Numbered from the stretch's first letter, positions 17,301-26,254 are shown. The stretch is DNA of 31,595 nucleotides from Candidatus Zixiibacteriota bacterium (GCA_900498245.1 LS998015.1:614467-646061), one strand, 5' to 3'. Translations and numbers: made by a program. Notes: generated by a model from the sequence alone, not told the origin.

Positions 17301-17351
17301 TAAAAAGAGCGCCCGATTTTATCGCCGCGGGCAACGAAAAAATAGGGCGCT
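17301..17351 (-). terminator. Intrinsic terminator of the oligopeptidase B gene
   Basis: On the minus strand AGCGCCC (17345-17351) pairs with GGGCGCT (17308-17314), followed by CTTTTTAT. The 30-base loop contains its own short GC stem. It lies just after the oligopeptidase stop and before the cydAB promoter, where a terminator is expected. The long loop makes it weaker than a textbook case. Confidence 0.6.
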
Positions 17352-17366
17352 TGTGACTTGAATTGT

Positions 17367-19499
17367 CTATTCGTTTATGCCAAAAAGATGCAACAGATAA
17401 ACGAAATTGAAAGCGGTTTCTTTAAGGTACGCGTACCGCCCCGATTCCCCGAAATGCCCCGAACCCATCGAGGTCTTGAGCATCAGGATGTGATTATCGG
17501 TTTTGAGCGCCCGCAATTTGGCCGTCCACTTGGCCGGTTCCCAATATGAAACCCGCGGATCATTCAATCCGGCGTGAATCAAAAGCGACGGGTACTCATG
17601 CGCGGCAACATTGTCATACGGCGAGTACGACTTGATATAGTCATAATAAATTTTCTCATGGGGGTTGCCCCACTCCTCGTATTCCGTCACGGTCAAAGGC
17701 AGGGTGGAATCGAGCATGGTGTTCAGGACATCGACAAACGGCGATTGCAGAACCGCCCCCGCGAAAAGGTCCGGACGCATATTAATGGCCCCGCCGATCA
17801 GAATCCCGCCGGCGCTGGCTCCTTCGATGGCCAGTTTGTTCGGCGAGGTATATTTCTCTTTGATAAGATACTCGGCGCAGGCAATAAAATCGGTGATGGT
17901 GTTTTTCTTCTTCAGGAGCCGTCCCTCGTCGTACCACTGCCGCCCCATCTCGCCCCCGCCCCGCACGTGAGCGATGGCGTAGATGAAGCCGCGGTTGAGG
18001 AGACTCAGCCGATCCGAGGCGAAGTGAGGATCGCTGTTCAAGCCGTACGCACCGTAGCCGTAGAGAAGCATCGGGCTGGAGCCGTCATGCGGCATCCCTT
18101 TTTTATACACCATCGAAATCGGAATCAGGGCCCCGTCCGAGGCCGGAGCGTACAGCCGTTCCGATTGATATTGCGAGGAATCGTAGCCGCCGAGGATTTC
18201 GATCCGTTTCATCAGTTCGCGAGTTCGAGTGGTCATGTTGTAATCATAAATCGATGCGGGCGTGACCAAGGACGTATAGGTGAAGCGGTAAATATCGGTA
18301 TTGAATTCGCGGTTGGCGGCGGCATAGATAGCATAGGTCGGTTCGGGAAACTCTATGAAGTGCGATTCCCCGGTGTCCGGGTTCAAGATTAAAATTCTCT
18401 GCAGGCCCTTTTCCCGCTCCATAATGACGAGATAATTTTTGAAGGCGAAAACGGTGTCAATCTTGATATTATCATCGTATGGCAGAACCTCTTTCCAGTT
18501 GGCCCGCGACGGAGCATCGACCGGCGCCTCCATCAACTTGAAATTCCGGGCATTTTCATTGGTGAAAATGTAGAATTTGTCCCCCCGCTGATCGACCGAG
18601 TATTCGATATCTCTCTGCCGCGGCTGAATGATACGGAACTCTCCGAAGGGGTTATCGGCCCGAAGATAACGAACTTCCGAGGTGACATTGCTGGTGGCAT
18701 TCAATAGCAGATATTCCCGGCTCCGGGTTTGACTTATGGCCAGGAAATAGGCCTCGTCTTTTTCCTCATAGACAAGAACATCGTCATGCGGGTCATGCCC
18801 CAGGATATGACGGTACAGCCGGTACGGCCGGTGGGTATCATCGAGGATCGTATAGAAGAGCGTCGTGTCATCGCCCCAATCCATCATGGCATCGGCGCCA
18901 TCGGCAATTTTTTCCAGAACCTTGCCTGTTGTCAGATCTTTGACAAAAACAGAATAACTCTCCTCGCCATTGGTATCCAGAGTATAAGCCGCGAGATTCT
19001 GATCGGGGCTGATTTTCAGGATTCCGAGCGACAAATATTTGGCTCCTTCGGCCAGTTGATTCAAATCGAGTAGCACTTCTTCGGGGGCCTCGAGGGTGCC
19101 TTTCTTACGGCAGTAAAAGTGGTATTGTTTGCCGGCTTCGGTTTTCGAGTAGTAGTAATAATCGCCGACTTTTTCCGGCACCGAAAGGTCGGTCTGCTTG
19201 ATTCGGGCGAGGATTTCGTCATACAATTTCTGCTGGAAAGCCTCGGTCGGTTTCATGACCGCATCGGTATAGGCATTTTCGGCTTCCAGGTACTTGATGA
19301 CTTCGGGATTTTCTTTGTCGCGAAGCCAGTAGTAATTGTCGATTCGGATATCACCAAAGTTGGTGTCGGCCTTCGGAATTACTTTCGCAACCGGCGGAAC
19401 CGGCTCCTGTCCTCTGGCCGGAACTGTCCCGGCTGCAAAAATGAAACCGAGAAAAACCAGAACCGTAAATCCGTCATAAATACTGTCCATACTTAACAT
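17367..19499 (-). CDS. ptrB: Exported oligopeptidase B (prolyl oligopeptidase family S9)
   Basis: A 710-residue serine peptidase that cuts short peptides after basic residues, as PtrB does. The N-terminal part is a beta-propeller (DNYYWLRDKENPEVIKYLEA, RIKQTDLSVPEKVGDYYYYS are PtrB signatures). The C-terminal alpha/beta-hydrolase has Ser562 in EGASAGGIL, Asp647 in LNDPRVSYWEPAKW and His682 in GSGHFGESGR. Unlike Escherichia coli PtrB it starts with a signal peptide (GFTVLVFLGFIFAAGTVPARG), so it should act in the periplasm or outside. ATG 19499 was chosen for GGAG eight bases upstream; ATG 19532 is in frame but would put extra residues before the signal. Transcribed alone, with its own promoter and terminator. 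Confidence 0.92.
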   Translation of the reverse strand: MLSMDSIYDGFTVLVFLGFIFAAGTVPARGQEPVPPVAKVIPKADTNFGDIRIDNYYWLRDKENPEVIKYLEAENAYTDAVMKPTEAFQQKLYDEILARIKQTDLSVPEKVGDYYYYSKTEAGKQYHFYCRKKGTLEAPEEVLLDLNQLAEGAKYLSLGILKISPDQNLAAYTLDTNGEESYSVFVKDLTTGKVLEKIADGADAMMDWGDDTTLFYTILDDTHRPYRLYRHILGHDPHDDVLVYEEKDEAYFLAISQTRSREYLLLNATSNVTSEVRYLRADNPFGEFRIIQPRQRDIEYSVDQRGDKFYIFTNENARNFKLMEAPVDAPSRANWKEVLPYDDNIKIDTVFAFKNYLVIMEREKGLQRILILNPDTGESHFIEFPEPTYAIYAAANREFNTDIYRFTYTSLVTPASIYDYNMTTRTRELMKRIEILGGYDSSQYQSERLYAPASDGALIPISMVYKKGMPHDGSSPMLLYGYGAYGLNSDPHFASDRLSLLNRGFIYAIAHVRGGGEMGRQWYDEGRLLKKKNTITDFIACAEYLIKEKYTSPNKLAIEGASAGGILIGGAINMRPDLFAGAVLQSPFVDVLNTMLDSTLPLTVTEYEEWGNPHEKIYYDYIKSYSPYDNVAAHEYPSLLIHAGLNDPRVSYWEPAKWTAKLRALKTDNHILMLKTSMGSGHFGESGRYAYLKETAFNFVYLLHLFGINE

Positions 19500-19542
19500 G
19501 ACTTTATCTCCGATAACATTATCCTTAAGCAATTAAAAACGG

Positions 19543-19571
19543 AATTTACGGTAAGAAAGCGGAATTGTCAC
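19543..19571 (-). promoter_or_regulatory. Probable promoter of the oligopeptidase B gene
   Basis: On the minus strand GTGACA (19566-19571) and TAAATT (19543-19548) are 17 bases apart, five and four matches of six to the sigma70 hexamers. This would give a leader of about 37 bases before ATG 19499. Confidence 0.4.
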
Positions 19572-19674
19572 GCAAATTTGTGCCCGTTCACGCGAATCGG
19601 AAGTCCCGGCCGGCCGCGTAAATTAAGAGTGTCGGCCCGGGATAAAATCTTCGGAGATAGTATTTCGGTCCGGC

Positions 19675-20208
19675 TTATGGCCCGGTCCGGAAATGAAACA
19701 TTTCGTAATTGCTCTTTTCGCCGCCGGTTTCCATGTCCATCATCATACCGTTACCGCCTTTTATTGATCCGTACATCAAAATCATATAATCAGTATTCGG
19801 CGACAGGGGAGCATACGGGTGGACGAGGCAGCTGTCGTGCGATTGATTCCACTCGAATCGGCTGGTATCCATGATGCTGTCCATCCAGTCCATCATATGG
19901 GACATATCGGTCATGTTTCCCATCATCATATGATGCCCGAGAGAATCCATCCAGGTCGTCATCGAATCACCTCCCGAGAGGAAAAAAGCGCCCCGCACCG
20001 ACGCGGTATCCATCGGCATGTTGAATGTGATGGCGAGATCGGAATTACCGGCGACATTGGTCGCTCCGTCGGCCGGAACAATCTTCAAAATTTGGGGAAC
20101 GCCGGAAGCGGCTTGCACCGGGTTGCCATTATTATTCCCGCACCCCCAGATATAGAGACTTCCCGCTATAAGGGCTATCGCAATTAAGATGAGGTCGATT
20201 TTTTTCAT
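19675..20208 (-). CDS. Met/His-rich lipoprotein with Ig-like domain
   Basis: A 177-residue lipoprotein: signal peptide to lipidation Cys23 (LYIWGCGNNN), then an SbsA-type bacterial Ig-like domain with the usual opening VPADGATNVAGNSDLAITFN and closing LSPNTDYMILMYG. Between them, residues 83-113 are packed with methionine and histidine (MTTWMDSLGHHMMMGNM and onward), and a second cluster GMMMDME occurs near 155. Such clusters often bind copper or silver. ATG 20208 has AGGAG just upstream and lies only eight bases after the YHS-DUF2231 gene, so it is co-transcribed. Metal binding is inference, supported by the neighbouring YHS domains. Confidence 0.75.
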   Translation of the reverse strand: MKKIDLILIAIALIAGSLYIWGCGNNNGNPVQAASGVPQILKIVPADGATNVAGNSDLAITFNMPMDTASVRGAFFLSGGDSMTTWMDSLGHHMMMGNMTDMSHMMDWMDSIMDTSRFEWNQSHDSCLVHPYAPLSPNTDYMILMYGSIKGGNGMMMDMETGGEKSNYEMFHFRTGP

Positions 20209-20216
20209 AGGAACTC

Positions 20217-20978
20217 CTATTTGAACGAAAAATGGTCCGGGCCATACACCAGAGTGGCTCCAAGGTGTCCGGTGATTCCAATCAATACGACCGTAAGGAT
20301 AAGAGCCGAATAATACCATTTTCGGCCCTTTTTCCACTGATTGTGCCGGTAATATTGCCCCAACACGGCCGCGAATATGGTCATCACCTCCGAGGAAATG
20401 CCGAAAATCCGGTGCCAGTCGAAATATCGGGCCAGTTCCGCCGGATAGCGGGCATCGAACCCGGCGGCCAACCCGAGAAAGACCGTGACAATGGCGGCCG
20501 CCGCCCCGAGATAAGAAAGAGGAACGCTGAGATGGTCGTAGAAAATATTACCTGAAAAAAGTGACACCAGAGCAAAAAAGAGGGCGGCGAAGGTCAAAGC
20601 GATCGGAAAGTGGACCATCACGGGATGGAATTTTCCGATAAAACGCACCAAATTGAATTCTGAATTATCGGCGCCGGCTCCGTTATTGGTCGTGTTATTA
20701 TTTCCAGCAACAATTGCAGAGTCCTCAGCGGTCCCATTTATCGCCGCAAATTGCGGTAATCGGGCGAGATATTTTTGGGGGTTTTCCAGAAACTCCCGGC
20801 GGCACTTATTACAGCAGAAATATATCCGTTTCCCCTGATAATCAGTGTAGATCGAAGGATCAACGGTTTCATCGGTCAGAACCGGGCATTGGGAATTGGT
20901 CACATCGGCCCGCACCGGGACCGGATGAAATATCAGCGGGGTAACCAGAAACAGAAGGATGAAGAGAAGTGATTTCAT
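20217..20978 (-). CDS. Exported YHS domain / DUF2231 membrane fusion protein
   Basis: A 253-residue protein with a signal peptide (about 1-24), a YHS domain with Cys31, Cys55, Cys56 and Cys59 in CPVLTDETVDPSIYTDY and IYFCCNKCRREF, a low-complexity Asn-rich linker (about 88-107), and a DUF2231 membrane domain with four or five helices (KFHPVMVHFPIALTFAALFF; HRIFGISS; GHLGATLVYG). YHS domains are short metal-binding modules also found in copper ATPases. DUF2231 proteins have conserved histidines and are suspected redox or heme proteins. The fusion puts a metal site on the outer face of the membrane. It is the middle gene of a three-gene operon. Confidence 0.85.
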   Translation of the reverse strand: MKSLLFILLFLVTPLIFHPVPVRADVTNSQCPVLTDETVDPSIYTDYQGKRIYFCCNKCRREFLENPQKYLARLPQFAAINGTAEDSAIVAGNNNTTNNGAGADNSEFNLVRFIGKFHPVMVHFPIALTFAALFFALVSLFSGNIFYDHLSVPLSYLGAAAAIVTVFLGLAAGFDARYPAELARYFDWHRIFGISSEVMTIFAAVLGQYYRHNQWKKGRKWYYSALILTVVLIGITGHLGATLVYGPDHFSFK

Positions 20979-21033
20979 CGGTTCGTATCGGAGAGGGAAG
21001 ACGCCTGAGGTCCTCCCCCTCCGACCAAATATT

Positions 21034-21522
21034 TTAATGCCCTTCGTGGTTCATCCCGGGCATATCGGTCTTGCCGGCGTCTTTTGAGGCCGGCTTATCC
21101 AATTTGGCTAAGACGGCGGCCGGATCAGACTTAAATGTGGCTACGCATTTCTTGCAGCAGAAATATATTCTGCGCCCATTGTAATCGGTATATATAGCCT
21201 TATCGATTTCTTCACCCGAAACGGGGCAATTGGTCTGGGCGTTTTCAAATAAAATGCCCTGTTCAGCGGCCTTCTTGAAATACTTCTCCGGATCGGCCTT
21301 GATTTTGGGTGCGCACATATCACAACACATATAGATTCTCTGACCCTGAAGGTCAAAGTGGGAGGAACTGTCGATCGGTTCTCCGGTCACCAAACAGGTA
21401 GTTTGCGGTTTCAGAGTCTTTGTTGTGTCCGAAGCAGCCGGCGCTGATTCCGATGCGGTCGCCTTAATAGCGAATAGCCCCACAAATGATATCGCCAGAA
21501 TGGCAAAAATAGATTTCTTCAA
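21034..21522 (-). CDS. Exported protein with two YHS domains
   Basis: A 162-residue secreted protein: a signal peptide ending at ATASESA, then two YHS modules. The first has Cys43, Cys66, Cys67 and Cys70 (CLVTGEPID, IYMCCDMC). The second has Cys99, Cys122, Cys123 and Cys126 (CPVSGEEID, IYFCCKKC). The tail TDMPGMNHEGH adds more His/Met. All eight cysteines sit at matching positions, so both modules should bind metal. The start is TTG 21522, set by AGGAG seven bases upstream; no ATG fits. First gene of the YHS operon, diverging from the histidine kinase gene. Confidence 0.85.
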   Translation of the reverse strand: MKKSIFAILAISFVGLFAIKATASESAPAASDTTKTLKPQTTCLVTGEPIDSSSHFDLQGQRIYMCCDMCAPKIKADPEKYFKKAAEQGILFENAQTNCPVSGEEIDKAIYTDYNGRRIYFCCKKCVATFKSDPAAVLAKLDKPASKDAGKTDMPGMNHEGH

Positions 21523-21780
21523 GAGATTCTCCTTTCGCGGTTTCTTTTCAATTGCTTTTCTTAGATTTAAATTGATTTTCCCATATTATTCTTAGCAATC
21601 TATCTCAAATTTGATGCCGGTCTTCAAAGAAATCTTAATATTATGGGGGCCAATAAATTGAGTAAGAATAGTAAAAATAATGAGCCCGGAGGCCGATAAT
21701 ATTATTTAATTTTGTGTAGAATATTCTTCAAAATAAATAATCCGATATGTATAATTAATGAAGAGGGGCAATAGCGATAA
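21523..21780. other. AT-rich divergent intergenic region
   Basis: These 258 bases separate the YHS operon from the divergent kinase/regulator pair and must hold both promoters. On the minus strand TTGAGA is followed 17 bases later by TATGGG, a weak sigma70-like pair. No -24/-12 sigma54 element was found by eye. The region is clearly richer in A+T than the flanking genes. Binding sites for the neighbouring regulator are likely here, but none could be defined. Confidence 0.4.
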
Positions 21781-22845
21781 TTGAAGGAAGCGAATTTGCA
21801 GAAAAACGATTGGATAAAGGTTCTCACTTTAGCGATAATCGTGGCTATAACCGTAGCCATACATTACGGCTGGGTTCTGACACATTTTTTCGGTCATTCG
21901 GCTTGGATTCACGCCATCCACAGCCGTCTTTGCTATATCCCGATTGTCGCCGGCGCCGCCTGGTTCGGATTACGGGGAGGATTGGCGGTGGCTCTGGCGA
22001 TATCGATTTTGATTCAGCCGTACATTTTCATCCTGGGGGCGCCGCATTCCGATGTTTCGAGCGAATTGGTTGAAATTGTCTTTTATTTTGCTCTGGCATT
22101 TTTGACCGGGGGATTGATTGACCGCGAGACCAAAATTAGGAAACGTCAGGAGGAGACACAGCTGCAACTGGAGCGGTCGCACCAATTATCGATGATAGGT
22201 CAAATGGCGGCGGGGGTGGCCCATGAGATTAAGAACCCTCTGGCATCGATTAAAGGCGCAGTGGAAATCCTGAAAGGAGATGAGGCCACGCATGAGGAAA
22301 AGAAGGAGTTTCAGGATATTATTGTCAGGGAAATAAAGAGAATCGACGGCACGGTGCAGGAATTTCTCGAGTTTGCCCGCCCGAAAGAGATGGAATTTGC
22401 CCGAATCGATCTCGGCACGACCGTGCAAGCCTCGATTCGTCTCATGCAGAACCAGATTGAGAGCGCCGGAGTGAGCCTTGAGACCGATGTCCCCGAAAAC
22501 ATCATGGTCATGGCCGATCCCGAAAAGGTCCATCAGGTTATTATAAATTTGCTTCTCAACGCCCTGGAGGCCTCAAAATCAGGTCAGAAAATTGTCGTCA
22601 GGCTTGGACGTGATCGCCGTGCGGCCACCCTTGCCATACGGGATCAAGGGGACGGCATGGATCCCGATGACAAAGCGAAAATATTCGATCCATTTTTTAC
22701 AACGAAACCGCATGGCACCGGATTGGGCCTGGCTATCGTAAAGGCGATAGTCGAGCGCCATAAGGGGACCGTTGAAGTTGACAGTACCCGCGGCAAAGGA
22801 ACCATCTTCACCATCCGACTGCCGTTGGCGGAGACGGGAAAATGA
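21781..22845 (+). CDS. Membrane sensor histidine kinase
   Basis: A 354-residue kinase with about four membrane helices in the first 115 residues (VLTLAIIVAITVAIHYGWVL, LCYIPIVAGAAWFGL, LAVALAISILIQPYIFILG, IVFYFALAFLTGGLI), reminiscent of the DUF4118 sensor region of KdpD. The phosphoacceptor His148 lies in GVAHEIKNPLASIKG, and the ATPase domain has NLLLNALEAS, DQGDGMD and GTGLGLAIVKAI. With almost no periplasmic loop, it should sense something in or near the membrane. The start is uncertain: TTG 21781 has a distant GAGGGG, while TTG 21796 has AAGGAAG five bases upstream. It overlaps its regulator by four bases and diverges from the YHS operon. Confidence 0.88.
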   Translation: MKEANLQKNDWIKVLTLAIIVAITVAIHYGWVLTHFFGHSAWIHAIHSRLCYIPIVAGAAWFGLRGGLAVALAISILIQPYIFILGAPHSDVSSELVEIVFYFALAFLTGGLIDRETKIRKRQEETQLQLERSHQLSMIGQMAAGVAHEIKNPLASIKGAVEILKGDEATHEEKKEFQDIIVREIKRIDGTVQEFLEFARPKEMEFARIDLGTTVQASIRLMQNQIESAGVSLETDVPENIMVMADPEKVHQVIINLLLNALEASKSGQKIVVRLGRDRRAATLAIRDQGDGMDPDDKAKIFDPFFTTKPHGTGLGLAIVKAIVERHKGTVEVDSTRGKGTIFTIRLPLAETGK

Positions 22846-24215
22846 GTATTAAAATATTGGTGGCTGATGATGATGCCTCCCTGCGGCGGGTCATCGAATT
22901 CAAATTAAAACAAAAAGGTTACGGGATTGTCACGGTTGCCGATGGTGCGGCGGCGGTTATGGAATTGAAACAGAACCGCTATGATCTTCTCCTCTCCGAC
23001 ATCAGAATGCCCGGCCTCGACGGTTTTGAATTGCTGGATCAGTCCAAACAGATACAGCCCGACTTGCAGGTCATTCTGATAACAGCTCATGCTACAGTCG
23101 CTATGGCGGTGGAGGCGGTCAAGATGGGGGCTTTCGATTATCTTACCAAGCCGTTTGAAGACGAGTCCCTTTTTGGCGCCATTGACAAGGCCCTGAAGTT
23201 CAAAAAACTTGAGGACGAGAACCGTCTGCTCCGTAAGCGGCTCGATGGTCAGGAATCTTTTCGAGCCTTTGTCGGAATATCCAAACCGTTTAAGGATCTG
23301 ATGGCCATGGTCGAGAAGGTCGCGCCCACCGATGCCACCATTCTTCTCACCGGGGAATCGGGGACCGGCAAGGAAGTTATTGCCCGCATAATACACGGCA
23401 AGAGCCATCGCGCCGACCAGTCTTTTGTGGCGGTCAATTGCGCCGCCATCCCCAAGGAACTGCTCGAATCGGAATTATTCGGACATCTCAAAGGTTCCTT
23501 CACCGGGGCCGTCAGGGATAAGCGGGGCAAATTCGAACTGGCCGACAACGGCACCCTCCTGCTGGATGAAGTCAGCGAGCTGACCGTTGAACTCCAGGCC
23601 AAACTGCTTCGCGCCATTCAAGAGCGAGTTATCGAGCCGGTCGGCTCCGAAAAGGGTCGGGAAATTGATATAAGATTGATTGCCTCCACTAATGTTGATC
23701 TGACAGCGCGCGTCCGCGAGGGACGGTTCCGGGAAGATCTTTTTTACCGTCTGAATATTATCCCTCTCAATGTTCCGCCGCTCCGCGAGAGGATCGACGA
23801 TCTCCCGGTTCTTGTCAGGGAATTTCTGCGCCGATTTGCGCCGGAAAAAAATATCGATCTGGATGAGAAATTGATGGATCGTCTGGAAAATTACGATTGG
23901 CCGGGAAATATCCGGGAACTGGAGAATCTGATGGAGCGCATGATTATCCTCAGGAAAGCCGATCACCTCACGCTCGGGGATCTGCCTCCCGATTTCGGCA
24001 AATCCGCTTCCCCAGTGCATCCGGTCTCCCCGGATAAGAATGAAGAACTCGGTTTTCACGAAGCGGAGAAGAGATTGATTGTCGAGGCTCTTGACCGTCA
24101 TGGCTGGAACCGTTCCCGGGCCGCCGAGCATCTTAAAATTCCCCGTCATATTTTAATCTACCGAATGAAAAAATATGGTATCTTCTACAAAAATGACAAA
24201 TCGTCTCAGGAGTAA
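22842..24215 (+). CDS. NtrC-family sigma54-dependent response regulator
   Basis: A 457-residue activator and partner of the kinase it overlaps (ATGA). The receiver domain has Asp53 in LLSDIRMPGLDG. The AAA+ domain has Walker A GESGTGKE (171-178), GSFTGA (218-223) and LLLDEVSEL. The C-terminal Fis-type helix-turn-helix is WNRSRAAEHLKIPRHIL. As in the other NtrC-type protein in this window, the sigma54 loop reads GSFTGA rather than GAFTGA. It may control the divergent YHS operon, because kinase/regulator pairs often sit beside their targets, but no sigma54 promoter was found to support that. Confidence 0.93.
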   Translation: MSIKILVADDDASLRRVIEFKLKQKGYGIVTVADGAAAVMELKQNRYDLLLSDIRMPGLDGFELLDQSKQIQPDLQVILITAHATVAMAVEAVKMGAFDYLTKPFEDESLFGAIDKALKFKKLEDENRLLRKRLDGQESFRAFVGISKPFKDLMAMVEKVAPTDATILLTGESGTGKEVIARIIHGKSHRADQSFVAVNCAAIPKELLESELFGHLKGSFTGAVRDKRGKFELADNGTLLLDEVSELTVELQAKLLRAIQERVIEPVGSEKGREIDIRLIASTNVDLTARVREGRFREDLFYRLNIIPLNVPPLRERIDDLPVLVREFLRRFAPEKNIDLDEKLMDRLENYDWPGNIRELENLMERMIILRKADHLTLGDLPPDFGKSASPVHPVSPDKNEELGFHEAEKRLIVEALDRHGWNRSRAAEHLKIPRHILIYRMKKYGIFYKNDKSSQE

Positions 24216-24229
24216 ATCGACGGAACCGC

Positions 24230-25162
24230 ATGGATAAGAAGAAACTTTTCAAGACCATCCTTGGCTGGCTTCTGGCGCTCGTTATCATATACATTTTGGG
24301 AAAGACCATTTATAATCACCGCGCCGAATTGGCGCAGTGGAAATGGCACATCTCCTGGGGCAATGCCCTTCTTTCCGTCCTCACCCTGTTCGGGGCCTAT
24401 GTCTGCGGGAGCCAGGGCTGGCGCCAGGTGATTGTCGGTTTCGGACATAAAATTGACTTGCATGAATCGTTCCGGGTAATTTATCTGGCCAACCTGGGAC
24501 GATATGTCCCCGGAAAAGTCTGGCAGGTGGTCGGCATGGTCGGATTGGCCAAAGAGATAAAAATTCCCCCCCAGACTTCGCTTGCGTCCTTTGCTCTGGT
24601 GCAGGCCTATGCTCTGCCGGCGTCGTTTGTCCTGATTCCACTGGCCCTGGGCAAAAACAGCGCCCTGGAATCACTGATTGTTTATCGCGATGTTGTCTAT
24701 CTCTTCTTCGCGGCCACTATCGGCATTTTCTTGATTCTTTTCTTCTGGCCGGGAGGAATGGAGTGGGCTCTGAATAAAGTTTTGAAACTTCTAAAGCAGG
24801 AGACCGTCCAGTACCGCCCCAGTCTGGGCAATCGCCTCAGCATTTTTATCTGGTACATCCTGAACTGGGGGTTGTTCGGAGTCTCCTTCCACTTCTTCCT
24901 TCGGGCGCTTCTGGCCACCCCTCAACTCGGCTTTGTCTATTCCTCGGGGACATACATCGCCGCCTATATTCTGGGATATATTTCCTTTCTATCGCCGGCC
25001 GGATTGGGGGTGCGTGAGGGGGTCATGTCGGCTCTTTTGGCGCCGGTTTTGACCCCGCCGATCGCCGCCTCTGTGGCGCTGATTAACCGCGTCTGGATAA
25101 CCATTGCCGAAGCCATCAGTACTCTCTTGGCTCTGGCCACCTATAAGATCAAGAAAAAATGA
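24230..25162 (+). CDS. Flippase-like integral membrane protein (LPG-synthase TM family)
   Basis: A 310-residue membrane protein with seven or eight helices that matches the lysylphosphatidylglycerol-synthase transmembrane family (UPF0104/AglD type). The family hallmark SFRVIYLANLGRYVPGKVWQV is at about 80-100, and the C-terminal GYISFLSPAGLGVREGVMSALL is also typical. Members are thought to move or modify lipid-linked molecules. The soluble catalytic domain of true lysyl-PG synthases is absent. It begins 14 bases after the regulator gene and may be read from the same transcript. The substrate is unknown. Confidence 0.82.
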   Translation: MDKKKLFKTILGWLLALVIIYILGKTIYNHRAELAQWKWHISWGNALLSVLTLFGAYVCGSQGWRQVIVGFGHKIDLHESFRVIYLANLGRYVPGKVWQVVGMVGLAKEIKIPPQTSLASFALVQAYALPASFVLIPLALGKNSALESLIVYRDVVYLFFAATIGIFLILFFWPGGMEWALNKVLKLLKQETVQYRPSLGNRLSIFIWYILNWGLFGVSFHFFLRALLATPQLGFVYSSGTYIAAYILGYISFLSPAGLGVREGVMSALLAPVLTPPIAASVALINRVWITIAEAISTLLALATYKIKKK

Positions 25163-25187
25163 AATCATATAATAAAATGGTGTCGTC

Positions 25188-26198
25188 ATGAAAAAATATA
25201 TCCTGACATTCGTCATATTAATTATTGCTTCCGCCGCTATGGCAGGAAAATACAAAATCGACCGTCTCATCAATGTTGCCCCGGCCAATTGGATTCCCAA
25301 AAATGGCCCGGTCAAGTTTTCGCCCGATGGCTCTCAAGTCGCCTTTTTTTATCGCGGATACCTTTATATCTCCGACACTCTCGGACTCGAACATCAGGCC
25401 TCTCTCGACAGCACCATTTATCCGGTTCGTTACGAATGGCTCTCTAATGATGAAATAATCCTACAGCGGCAGATTCTCCGCAATACCACCGCCGTTCGGC
25501 GTCTTTGTGTCATAAATATCGACAGCGGTGAAGAACGAACCATTCTCGAGGACGTTCAGCCGGTCTATTACGGCGCCTCCGGTGATGCCGGCTCCTTTAT
25601 CGGGCCGTTTCTCACAGTTGAGGGAAACCCCTGCTATATTCTCGATCAGCCCGATGTTTTTGATATTATCATCCCCACCAGTACTTTTGGAGGCAGGGGA
25701 AAATCGCTCGCCGAAGCCGACAATCATATCCTTCAGTGGGGCGCCGACGGGCTCTATCTGGTGCGGGCCGATCAGGGCGATTCCACCCGCCTGACCCGAA
25801 AACCGTACCCCCGTATCAGTCTTCATCCGGCGATAAGCTACGATGAAGCATATATTCTCATGGGCGGTTTATTGGAGCATCTGGCCGATTCCAGTTACAT
25901 GATCCTCGATACCCTGGTCAAAGACAATCCTCCCACCGCACTGGGATGCGGAATCCTGTACGGTTCATTCAGCCCCAATTCATCCGAAATTCTGTTTCAG
26001 GACGGCTGTCCCGATGACCAGGACTATCTCGACAACCATATTGAAACCTATGATTATGACGCCAAACTGCTGGTCTCGCTCGACGCCCTGGTCAATCTCT
26101 CCAACTGCGTCGGCCCGTCATACTCCCCGGACGGCCATATGATTTCGTTTATTTGCAACGACACCGCCTATATCGCCTATAGAGTCTTGTATAAATAG
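25188..26198 (+). CDS. Secreted beta-propeller-like protein
   Basis: A 336-residue protein with a signal peptide (MKKYILTFVILIIASAAMAG). The rest contains repeated strand units with TolB/WD40-like signatures (VKFSPDGSQVAFFYRG near the start, PSYSPDGHMISFICND at the end, GSFSPNSSEILFQDG in between), so it should fold as a beta-propeller in the periplasm or outside. No catalytic residues are recognised. It lies 25 bases after the flippase-like gene. A carrier or scaffold role is possible, but I cannot name a function. Confidence 0.7.
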   Translation: MKKYILTFVILIIASAAMAGKYKIDRLINVAPANWIPKNGPVKFSPDGSQVAFFYRGYLYISDTLGLEHQASLDSTIYPVRYEWLSNDEIILQRQILRNTTAVRRLCVINIDSGEERTILEDVQPVYYGASGDAGSFIGPFLTVEGNPCYILDQPDVFDIIIPTSTFGGRGKSLAEADNHILQWGADGLYLVRADQGDSTRLTRKPYPRISLHPAISYDEAYILMGGLLEHLADSSYMILDTLVKDNPPTALGCGILYGSFSPNSSEILFQDGCPDDQDYLDNHIETYDYDAKLLVSLDALVNLSNCVGPSYSPDGHMISFICNDTAYIAYRVLYK

Positions 26199-26254
26199 CG
26201 AGTTCGGCCAAAATAGCCGCTTACGGGCAATTTATTATCTTCTATATGGTTACC

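Noticed and set aside
17574-18392. Plus-strand frame of 272 codons over oligopeptidase B
   Set aside because: Antisense to a complete catalytic gene; no motif or ribosome-binding site.
21523-21780. Sigma54 -24/-12 promoter between the YHS operon and the kinase gene
   Set aside because: No GG-N10-GC element with the right flanks could be found by eye on either strand.
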